Below are positions 1-7,292 of a DNA stretch of 64,000 bases, one piece after another. Source of the DNA: Streptomyces sp. SID13726 (GTDB lineage: Bacteria > Actinomycetota > Actinomycetes > Streptomycetales > Streptomycetaceae); assembly GCF_010548375.1 (NCBI RefSeq), contig NZ_JAAGLY010000006.1:310001-374000 (forward strand). Reading direction: 5' to 3'. A program made the translations under genes and the position numbers. Each line of letters opens with the position of its first letter. Position 1 is the stretch's first letter. The notes beneath the pieces are model-generated. The model had not been told where the DNA came from. It was given only the letters and a program-made list of their open reading frames with translations, and ran no database searches.

Positions 1-1626
1 CAGTTCATGGTCGCGATGCGGGACGGGGTCCGCCTGGCCACCGACGTCCACCTGCCGTCCGACCACGACGGGCGCCCACTGCCCACGGCGCTGGTGCGAC
101 TGCCGTACGACAAGAACAGCCGCTATGTCTTCATGGACCGGATCGCCGCCTACCTGACCGCGCGCGGCTACGCCGTGGTGGTCCAGGACGTGCGCGGGAA
201 GTTCCGCTCCGAGGGCGAGACCATGCCGTTCGTCCACGAACCCGACGACGGCTACGACACCATCGACTGGATCGTCCGGCAGGAGTGGTCCGACGGCCGG
301 GTCGGGATGTTCGGGGACTCCTACTACGGCGCGACCCAATGGGCCGCCGCCTCCGCCGGACATCCCGCGCTGCGGGCCATCGCGCCCCGGGTCACCGGCG
401 CCGACGGCATCCGCCCCGACCACTGGCGGCACGACGGCATCGTCCAGCTGTTCGGCGCGCTGTACTTCGCGGCCTACTGGACCGACCGGTGGGCGTACGA
501 GTTCACGCCGGATCTGAGCCGGCGTCCGCTCGGTGACGCCATGGACGAGATCGCCGAGGGCATCGGCTCCCGGCCCGCCGTGTGGGAGACCTGCATCCCG
601 GAGATCAGGACCCTGCCGGCGTTCCCGTACGGGCATCCCTTCGACGGCCGCCCCCTCCCGGTGCTCCACCAGGCCGGCTGGTTCGACAACTGCCTCCAGC
701 CGAGCATCAACGACTGGGCCGAGCTGGCGTCCCGATCGGGTTGGGCGCCGCTTCAGTACCTGCACGTCGACTCGATCGACCACGAGGGCTACCACCTGGA
801 CGACGTCCCCGTGCCGCCGGAGCTGGACCACGCGACCGAGGACGCGGCGGTGGAGCGGATACTGCCCCGGCACCTCGATCCGGTGGTCGCGTTCTTCGAC
901 GTGTACGTCAAGGAGGAGGGTGATCCGGCGAGCCTGCCCAGGGTGCGGTGGCACCACGGACACGTCGGTGACCGTACGGCCGGGTCCTGGCCGCCACCGG
1001 GAGCACGTACCCTGCGCCTGCATCTGTCGGAGGCGCCGAAGGCGGCCGTCGACGAGAGGGGTGGCCTCCTGGGGACCGAGCCGCCGACCGGGGAGCAGTC
1101 CGCGACCTGGGCGCACGACCCTGCCGAGCTGGTGCCCAGCCTGCTGGAGGACTCGTTCTCCGCGCTGCGCCACCACGTGGACGAGTCGGCGCTGCACCGG
1201 CGCTCTGACGTGCTCACCTTCAGCACCGAACCGTTCGCCGAGCCGCTGGACCTGGCGGGTCCGGTACGGGCGACCCTGACCGTGGGGACGGACGGACCGG
1301 GCGCCCACGTGTACCTGAAGCTGCTGGACGTGTCGCCCGACGGTTCCGCCCATGTCCTGGTCCGGGGGCAGCGGTCGATACCGGGCGGCCCGCCCGCGCC
1401 GGCCGACTTCGACCTCACCCACGCCGGCTACCGGGTCCGGCCCGGGCACGCCCTGCGGCTGCACATCGCCTCCAGCGACTTCCCCATGTACCTGCCGCAT
1501 CCGGGCACCGAGGAGAACCCCTGGCTCGCGTCGGCCGGCAAGGTCACCGCGCAGACCCTCGCCACCGGTGGCGACCGGACCTCCTGCCTCTCGCTGACCG
1601 TCGTCGACACGGAGTCCCTGTCATGA
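1..1626 (+). CDS. CocE/NonD family hydrolase, 5' end cut by window
   Basis: Alpha/beta hydrolase of the CocE/X-Pro dipeptidyl-peptidase group, which cleaves esters or acyl-peptides. The frame is open back to base 1. The first ATG (base 7) opens directly on the conserved MRDGVRLATDVHLP strand with no ribosome site visible, so the true start probably lies upstream. The nucleophile is the Ser of GDSYYG (about residue 105 from that ATG). The region before it (VVQDVRGKFRSEG) and the C-terminal beta-sandwich (about 380-530) are typical of the family. Its stop overlaps the binding-protein gene (ATGA). This suggests that whatever the importer brings in is a substrate of this enzyme. The exact substrate is unknown. 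Confidence 0.85.
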   Translation, partial: QFMVAMRDGVRLATDVHLPSDHDGRPLPTALVRLPYDKNSRYVFMDRIAAYLTARGYAVVVQDVRGKFRSEGETMPFVHEPDDGYDTIDWIVRQEWSDGRVGMFGDSYYGATQWAAASAGHPALRAIAPRVTGADGIRPDHWRHDGIVQLFGALYFAAYWTDRWAYEFTPDLSRRPLGDAMDEIAEGIGSRPAVWETCIPEIRTLPAFPYGHPFDGRPLPVLHQAGWFDNCLQPSINDWAELASRSGWAPLQYLHVDSIDHEGYHLDDVPVPPELDHATEDAAVERILPRHLDPVVAFFDVYVKEEGDPASLPRVRWHHGHVGDRTAGSWPPPGARTLRLHLSEAPKAAVDERGGLLGTEPPTGEQSATWAHDPAELVPSLLEDSFSALRHHVDESALHRRSDVLTFSTEPFAEPLDLAGPVRATLTVGTDGPGAHVYLKLLDVSPDGSAHVLVRGQRSIPGGPPAPADFDLTHAGYRVRPGHALRLHIASSDFPMYLPHPGTEENPWLASAGKVTAQTLATGGDRTSCLSLTVVDTESLS

Positions 1627-3272
1627 CCGGCAGAGCGGCATGGCGGCGCCTTCTCGCCACGGCCGCGTCCGCGACGGCGCTGGCTCTCGGCGTCTCCGGC
1701 TGCACGGGTCTCCCTGCGGCGACCCTGGACAGCGGGCTGCTGCGGACCACCTCGGACCCGGCGCGCGGGCAGCTGTCGTCGCTGGTGTGGGACCTGCCGA
1801 CCGGCGAGCCCACCACCCTGGACTACCAGCAGGCGGGCGACTCGTCGCCGTATCTCGTGGTCAGCAACCTGTGCGACAGCCTGCTGCGCCTGAACCCCGA
1901 CTACAGCACCTCACCGGGCCTCGCCCGGTCCTGGGACCAGCCGAACCCCCGGACGCTCGTCCTGCGGCTGCGTGACGACGTGCGGTTCTGGGACGGTACG
2001 GCGCTCACCTCGGCCGACGTCGTCTACAGCCTGAAGCGGCAGCTCGCCCCGAGCGCGGTGGCCAACTCCTTCTTCGTCAACGTCAGTTCGATCGAGGCGA
2101 CCGGCACCCACACCGTGACCGTGCGCTTCAGCAAGCCCGACGAGCTGTTCCTCAAGGAGCTGGCCACGACCGCCGGGACCGTCGTACAGGCCCGCTACGC
2201 CCGGCGGGCGGGCAAGAAGTTCGGTACGGCCGCCGGGGGCGTGATGTGCTCGGGGCCGTTCGAACTGGCGAAGTGGACGTCGGGCGCGAGCATCGAGCTG
2301 AAGGCCAACCCTCACTACTGGGATCCCGCCTACCGAGCGCACGCGAACAAGGTGACCCTGCTGTTCGTCACCGACACCACCGCGCTCACCCAGGCCCTGG
2401 CCAGCGGCGCCATCGCGGGCGCCTTCGAGGTCCCCAACTCCGCGCTGCCCACGCTGAAGGGCAGCGCGAGCGGACAGCTGTACTTCGGCCCCAGCCTCAA
2501 GTCCCTCCAGATCATCCCCGTCCAGCCCACCGGGCTGGCGGCGCAGCCGGACATCCGGCGCGCGCTGAGCCTGGCCGTCGACCGGCAGGAACTCGCCCGT
2601 ACCGTCTACCGGGGGGCCGCCGTACCGAGCACCACCGTGCTGCCCGAGACCGGCTGGGACCCCGAGGCCAAGGCCGCGTACAAAGCGGCGGCCGCCTCGA
2701 TGCCGCTGGTGCACACGGCCCCGACCGCGGCGGATCTCAAGGAAGCGCGGGCGCTGGTCGCCAAGCACCGCGACGAGCTGCGGCCCGCCGTGCTGGCCGT
2801 GCAGGCGGGCTCCCAGGACCTGCTCAACACCGCGGCCGTCCTCCAGCAGGCGGCCGAGTCCATCGGCATCAAGCTGACCGTCCGCCAGCTGCCCGCCCTC
2901 CAGTTCTCCAGCATGTTCTACGACCCCACCTACCGGAAGGGCCTGGACTTCGTGCTGGCGGAGACGTTCCTGGACGTCCCCGACCCGCTCGACTGGATCC
3001 CCAACGTGGCGCTGTCCGAGGGCTTCTTCAACTGGACCGGCTTCTCCGACCCCGTCGTCGACTCCGCCCTGGCCAAGGCCCAGCAGACCGCCGTCGCCCG
3101 GGCCCGCGCCGCCCTGATCATCAGCGCCCAGCGCCGGTGGGAGGCCAAGACGCTGGCCGCACCGCTGCTCTCCCTGCACGAGGTGACCTACATGAACAAC
3201 GGCATCACCGGGGCCCCCACCTCCTTCGCCTACCTCTTCTCGCCCTCGCTGGCCCGGATCGGAAGCAGGTGA
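1623..3272 (+). CDS. ABC importer substrate-binding lipoprotein (SBP family 5)
   Basis: Extracytoplasmic solute-binding lipoprotein of the dipeptide/oligopeptide/nickel class (SBP_bac_5), 549 aa. The N-terminus has an Arg-rich start, a hydrophobic stretch and a lipobox GVSGC with the acylated Cys at residue 27. The family signature is visible in the region reading RDDVRFWDGTALTSADVVYSLKR and further on at the typical hinge segments. It overlaps the hydrolase by ATGA and the first permease by GTGA, so translation is probably coupled. Substrate specificity cannot be read from sequence; peptides or peptide-like compounds are the default guess. Confidence 0.9.
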   Translation: MTGRAAWRRLLATAASATALALGVSGCTGLPAATLDSGLLRTTSDPARGQLSSLVWDLPTGEPTTLDYQQAGDSSPYLVVSNLCDSLLRLNPDYSTSPGLARSWDQPNPRTLVLRLRDDVRFWDGTALTSADVVYSLKRQLAPSAVANSFFVNVSSIEATGTHTVTVRFSKPDELFLKELATTAGTVVQARYARRAGKKFGTAAGGVMCSGPFELAKWTSGASIELKANPHYWDPAYRAHANKVTLLFVTDTTALTQALASGAIAGAFEVPNSALPTLKGSASGQLYFGPSLKSLQIIPVQPTGLAAQPDIRRALSLAVDRQELARTVYRGAAVPSTTVLPETGWDPEAKAAYKAAAASMPLVHTAPTAADLKEARALVAKHRDELRPAVLAVQAGSQDLLNTAAVLQQAAESIGIKLTVRQLPALQFSSMFYDPTYRKGLDFVLAETFLDVPDPLDWIPNVALSEGFFNWTGFSDPVVDSALAKAQQTAVARARAALIISAQRRWEAKTLAAPLLSLHEVTYMNNGITGAPTSFAYLFSPSLARIGSR

Positions 3273-4237
3273 GCCCGGTGCAGCCGCTCGCCCGCGCCGC
3301 GCTGACCTGGCTGCTCCGGCTGCTGGGCCTGGCCGCCACCGTGCTGGTCGCCGCGTTCGCGATGTTCGCCGCGCTGAACCTCTCCCCCGGCGACCCCGCC
3401 AGCCGGCTCGCCGGACCCCGCGCCTCCGAGCGCACCATCGCCGCGATCCGCCGTGAACTCGGCCTGGACCAGCCCCTGTCGACCCGGTTCTGGGACTGGC
3501 TGACCGGCCTGTTCCACGGTGACCTGGGCACCTCCCTCACCTACCGGCAGTCCGTCTCCTCGCTCCTGGGACCCCGGGTCGCGGACACGCTCCTGCTCGT
3601 CGGTTACGCCGGTGTCCTGATCGTCGTCCTCGGAGTGGGCCTCGGTGTCTGGTCGGCGCTGTCCCGGCGGACCGGCACCGTCGTCACCGCGCTCACCGGC
3701 GTCGGCCTGGCCGTGCCCGCCTTCGTCGCCGCCTCCGCGCTGGTCGCCCTGCTCGCGGTGAAGGTCCACTGGTTCCCCGCGCTCGGCGCGGGAGGGCCGT
3801 CGCTCGCCGACCGCCTGTACCACCTGACCCTGCCCGCGGTGACCCTCGCGATCGCCTGGGCCGCCTACCTCGCCCAGATCACCCGGGCCGCCGTACGGGA
3901 GGAGGCGGGCCGGGAGCATGTGGAGACCGCGCGCAGCCGGGCCCTGCCCGCCGGGCGGATCCTGCGCCGGCACATCCTGCGCAACGCGATGATCCCGATC
4001 AGTACGGCCGTAGGACTGACCGTCGGCGGGCTGATCGCCGCGGACGTCGTCGTGGAGCAGGCGTTCGGGCTCAACGGCCTGGGCGCGGCGCTCGTGGCGG
4101 CCGTGGCCCAGAAGGACACGCCGGTGGTGCAGGCCGTGGGGCTGCTCATGGTCGTGGTCTTCATCGTCGTCAACGCCGCCACGGACCTGCTCCAGGCGGC
4201 CCTGGACCCGAGAATCCGGGCGGTGAGCTCACGATGA
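3269..4237 (+). CDS. ABC importer permease, DppB type
   Basis: Inner-membrane permease of a peptide-type ABC importer, 322 aa from GTG at 3269. This start gives a GTGA overlap with the upstream stop; another in-frame GTG lies 9 bases later. The N-terminal helix is followed by the DppB/OppB hallmark RRELGLDQPLSTRFWDWL and GDLGTS. The cytoplasmic EAA loop reads HVETARSRALPAGRILRRH, the coupling site for the ATPases. Six hydrophobic segments are apparent. A much longer open frame runs upstream in the same phase, but it shadows the binding-protein gene and is not coding. Confidence 0.9.
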   Translation: MSPVQPLARAALTWLLRLLGLAATVLVAAFAMFAALNLSPGDPASRLAGPRASERTIAAIRRELGLDQPLSTRFWDWLTGLFHGDLGTSLTYRQSVSSLLGPRVADTLLLVGYAGVLIVVLGVGLGVWSALSRRTGTVVTALTGVGLAVPAFVAASALVALLAVKVHWFPALGAGGPSLADRLYHLTLPAVTLAIAWAAYLAQITRAAVREEAGREHVETARSRALPAGRILRRHILRNAMIPISTAVGLTVGGLIAADVVVEQAFGLNGLGAALVAAVAQKDTPVVQAVGLLMVVVFIVVNAATDLLQAALDPRIRAVSSR

Positions 4238-5118
4238 GCGATGTCTCCGAGACCGCTCCGACGCTCAGGATCGGCCGACTCGGGCTGTCCCTGCGGCTGC
4301 GGACGGGCCGTCTCACTCCCTCGGCCACCGCGCTGAGCGCCCTGGCCGTCCTTCTGGTGCTCCTCGCCGTTCTGGCCCCCGTCCTCGCCACGCATCAGCC
4401 GGACACCGTCGACATGGGGGCGGCGAGCCAGGACCCGTCCGCCGCGCACTGGCTCGGCACCGACGCCCTCGGCCGCGACCTGTACTCCCGTCTGCTGTAC
4501 GGCGCCCGGGTCAGCCTGCTGGGGCCCGCCCTGATCATCGCGGGCGCCACCGTGGGCGGTGTCGCGGTCGCCCTGCTCTGCGCCTGGCGGGGCGGGTGGC
4601 TGGACCGGGTCGTCAGCCGGGTCAACGACGTCCTGTTCGCCTTCCCCGGTCTGCTGCTCGCGGTGCTGGCCGTCGCCGTCTTCGGGCCCGGCCTCACCGC
4701 TCCCGTGGTCGCGCTGGCCGTCGCCTACCTGCCGTACATGGCACGCATCGTGCGCGGGGTGGCCGTGCGCGAGCGCCGGCTGCCCTACGTCGCCGCCCTG
4801 GAGGCCGCCGGAATGTCGGCCTGGCGGATCACCCTGCGCCATCTGCTGCCCAATCTGACCCCGTTCGTCGTCGCCCAGGCCACCGCCGCCTTCGGCTCCG
4901 CCCTGATCGACCTCGCCGGTGTCTCCTTCCTCGGCCTGGGGGTTCAACCGCCCACCGCGGACTGGGGGTTGACGGTCTCCGAGGGACAGTCCTCGCTGCT
5001 CGCCGGCGCGCCCGGGCAGAGCCTGATGGCCGGCGGGCTGATCGTCGTCACCGTCGTCGTGTTCAACCTGCTGGGCGACACGATGATCGCCCGCGCCCAC
5101 CGGGAGGAGTCGCGATGA
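4234..5118 (+). CDS. ABC importer permease, DppC type
   Basis: Second permease of the importer, 294 aa, starting in an ATGA overlap. It has the DppC pattern: one N-terminal helix, the periplasmic segment with HWLGTDALGRDLYSRLLYGAR, then five helices. The EAA loop reads LPYVAALEAAGMSAWRI TLRHLLPN, followed by LAGVSFLGLGVQPPTADWG near the C-terminus, a family signature. It pairs with the preceding permease to form the transmembrane channel. Confidence 0.9.
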   Translation: MSDVSETAPTLRIGRLGLSLRLRTGRLTPSATALSALAVLLVLLAVLAPVLATHQPDTVDMGAASQDPSAAHWLGTDALGRDLYSRLLYGARVSLLGPALIIAGATVGGVAVALLCAWRGGWLDRVVSRVNDVLFAFPGLLLAVLAVAVFGPGLTAPVVALAVAYLPYMARIVRGVAVRERRLPYVAALEAAGMSAWRITLRHLLPNLTPFVVAQATAAFGSALIDLAGVSFLGLGVQPPTADWGLTVSEGQSSLLAGAPGQSLMAGGLIVVTVVVFNLLGDTMIARAHREESR

Positions 5119-6125
5119 GCACCACCGGTCCGCTGCTGCGGGTGGAGCACCTCGGCATCGATCTGCACCGCCGCCGTCGGCAGCCCCATGTCCTCGTCCG
5201 TGACGTCACGTTCGACCTCGCGTCCGGCGAAGCCCTCGGTCTGGTCGGGGAGTCCGGCTCCGGGAAGTCGCTGACCTCGCGCGCCGTCATCCGGCTGCTG
5301 CCGAGGGACGCGCGCACCCGCGGCACCATCGCCTTCGAGGGCGAGGACGTCCAGGGCATGGGCCGTGAGCGGCTCACCCGCTACCTCTCCCGCGAAGCCG
5401 CGATGATCTTCCAGAACCCGCGGGCCCACATCAACCCGGTGCGCACGCTGGGCGACTTCCTCACCGAACCGCTCACCTACCACGGCGGTCTGACGCGCGC
5501 CCGGGCCGAGGAACGGCTCGTCCCGCTGCTCCACGACATGGGCATCGCCGACGGTCCGCGCCGGCTGCGCCAGTACCCCCACCAGCTCTCCGGCGGACTG
5601 CTGCAACGCATGATGATCGCCTCCGCGCTGGCCGACGCACCCCGTCTGCTGCTCGCGGACGAACCCACCACCGCCCTCGACGTCACCACCCAGCAGGACG
5701 TCATGGCCCTCCTCGACGAGCAACGCCGGGACCGGGACCTCGCGATGCTGTTCGTCACCCACGACCTCGAACTCGCCACCGCCGTCTGCGACCGCATCGC
5801 CGTCATGTACGCGGGCACCGTCGTCGAACAGCGCCCCGCCGGCGACCTGCACTCCGGCCGCCGCCACCCCTACACCGCGGGCCTGCTCGCCGCCCGGCCC
5901 GGACTCGGCGAACCGGGCGCCCGGCTGCCCGTCATCCCCGGCCGACCGGCCGCGGCCCACGAGACCGGACAGGGCTGCCCCTTCGCCGCCCGCTGCGCCT
6001 TCGCCGAGGACCGCTGCCGCACCGAACGCCCCGCCCTGCTCCCGGACGGGAACGGCGCGGTCGCCTGCCACCGCGCCGACGAACTCGACGGGGACCTCGA
6101 CCGCCCGAAGGAGGCCGCCCTGTGA
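5115..6125 (+). CDS. ABC importer ATPase, DppD type
   Basis: Cytoplasmic ATPase energising the importer, 336 aa from ATG at 5115 (ATGA overlap with the permease). Visible motifs are Walker A GESGSGKS, the Q-loop around MIFQNPR, the signature LSGGLLQR, Walker B LLLADEPT and the H-loop FVTHDLE. The C-terminal oligopeptide-transporter extension (HPYTAGLL, GCPFAARCAFAEDRC) includes the Cys-rich segment common in DppD/OppD proteins. The frame extends further upstream but only as a shadow of the permease gene. Confidence 0.92.
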   Translation: MSTTGPLLRVEHLGIDLHRRRRQPHVLVRDVTFDLASGEALGLVGESGSGKSLTSRAVIRLLPRDARTRGTIAFEGEDVQGMGRERLTRYLSREAAMIFQNPRAHINPVRTLGDFLTEPLTYHGGLTRARAEERLVPLLHDMGIADGPRRLRQYPHQLSGGLLQRMMIASALADAPRLLLADEPTTALDVTTQQDVMALLDEQRRDRDLAMLFVTHDLELATAVCDRIAVMYAGTVVEQRPAGDLHSGRRHPYTAGLLAARPGLGEPGARLPVIPGRPAAAHETGQGCPFAARCAFAEDRCRTERPALLPDGNGAVACHRADELDGDLDRPKEAAL

Positions 6126-6928
6126 CCGCCGTACCCCTGCTCGACGTCTCCGGACTGACCAAGCGCTACCCGACCCGCCAGGGCGAGATCACCGCCTGCG
6201 AGGACATCGGCTTCCAGGTGCCCCGGGGCGGTGCCCTGGCCCTGGTCGGCGAGTCCGGCGCGGGCAAGTCGACGGTCGTGCGCCTGGTCGCGGGCCTGGA
6301 GCAACCGTCCGCGGGGCAGGTGCTGTTCGACGGCCACGACACCGGTCTACGACGACGGGGCCGCACCGCCCGACTGGCCCGCGCCGCGGCCGTCCAGATC
6401 GTCCACCAGGACCCCTACTCCAGCCTCGACCCGCGTCAGCCCGTCGGCGACGGCCTGGCCGAACTGCTGCGCCTGCACGCCGACCGCCTCGGCGCCGACC
6501 GGTCAGCGAGGCAGCACCGGGTCACCGAACTCCTGGACATGGTCGGCCTCCCCGGCCTGACCGCCGCCCGCCCGGCCGCCCTCTCCGGCGGCCAGCGCCA
6601 ACGTGCCGCCATCGCCCGCGCGTTGGCCCTGAACCCCGACGTCCTCCTCCTCGACGAAGCGGTCGCCGCCCTCGACGTCTCCGTCCAGGCGCAGATCCTC
6701 AACCTCCTCGCGGATCTGCGCGAACACACCGGCACGACACTGCTGTTCGTCACCCATGACCTGGCCGTCGTCAGGCAGTTGTGCGACGAAGCGGTGGTGA
6801 TGCACCGGGGCCGCATCGTCGAGCACGGCCCGACGGCCCGCATCTTCGCCGACCCCCAACACGCCTACACGCGCTCCCTGCTGGCCTCGATCCCCCGCCC
6901 CGGCTGGCGACCGAGGCGCACCCGCTGA
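6122..6928 (+). CDS. ABC importer ATPase, DppF type
   Basis: Second ATPase subunit, 268 aa, GTG start in a GTGA overlap. Walker A is GESGAGKS, the signature LSGGQRQR, Walker B VLLLDEAV (DEA instead of the commoner DEP) and the H-loop FVTHDLAV. It ends soon after HAYTRSLLASIPRP, slightly shorter than many DppF proteins and without the long Cys-rich tail. It is the last gene of the six-gene overlapping operon. It runs convergently into the membrane-protein gene at 6933 with only 4 bases between the two stops. Confidence 0.92.
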   Translation: MTAVPLLDVSGLTKRYPTRQGEITACEDIGFQVPRGGALALVGESGAGKSTVVRLVAGLEQPSAGQVLFDGHDTGLRRRGRTARLARAAAVQIVHQDPYSSLDPRQPVGDGLAELLRLHADRLGADRSARQHRVTELLDMVGLPGLTAARPAALSGGQRQRAAIARALALNPDVLLLDEAVAALDVSVQAQILNLLADLREHTGTTLLFVTHDLAVVRQLCDEAVVMHRGRIVEHGPTARIFADPQHAYTRSLLASIPRPGWRPRRTR

Positions 6929-6932
6929 CCGC

Positions 6933-7283
6933 TCAGGCGGCGCTCTTCCGCCCCCGAGTGGCAGCGGCCGTGACGACAATGCCCGCGGCGCCGTACAACA
7001 CGAACCCCGTGCCCTGCCACGACAGGCTCTTCCGCTTGACCTCCTGGCCGTACTTCACCTGCTCGTAGCTACTGGTACCGACCGAACGCCCACTACTGGT
7101 GTCGTAGTCGAGCGCACAGGTGTACCCCTTGCGCATCGCACCGGGATGGTCCTCACCGTCCTCACCGAGCTGAAGCCCCGGACACTCGGGAGCACCACGG
7201 GCCGCCCCCGCCCTCAACAGGTCGATCACTCCCCACAGCAGGGGGAGCAGGAACAGGACGAGGAGCACGGTCCGTAATTTCAT
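6933..7283 (-). CDS. Small two-helix membrane protein with a TTA codon
   Basis: Protein of 116 aa with a hydrophobic segment at each end (about residues 4-24 and 91-110). The loop between them (about 65 aa) contains two Cys and is probably extracytoplasmic. Codon 3 is TTA (bases 7275-7277), the rare leucine codon read by the bldA tRNA in Streptomyces, so translation may be limited to later growth. The ATG is chosen because AAGGTG sits 7 bases upstream; an in-frame GTG at codon 6 lacks a ribosome site. It starts 9 bases after the caspase stop, so it is probably the last gene of the EACC1-caspase operon. I do not recognise the family. Confidence 0.7.
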   Translation of the reverse strand: MKLRTVLLVLFLLPLLWGVIDLLRAGAARGAPECPGLQLGEDGEDHPGAMRKGYTCALDYDTSSGRSVGTSSYEQVKYGQEVKRKSLSWQGTGFVLYGAAGIVVTAAATRGRKSAA

Positions 7284-7292
7284 CGGGTCACC

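Noticed and set aside
1911..3179. Long minus-strand frame opposite the substrate-binding protein
   Set aside because: Gly/Arg/Gln-rich translation typical of the complement of a high-GC gene. The plus strand has clear SBP_bac_5 features and operon overlaps.
3865..5100. Long minus-strand frame opposite the permeases
   Set aside because: Composition is that of a shadow; both permeases on the plus strand carry EAA motifs and membrane helices.
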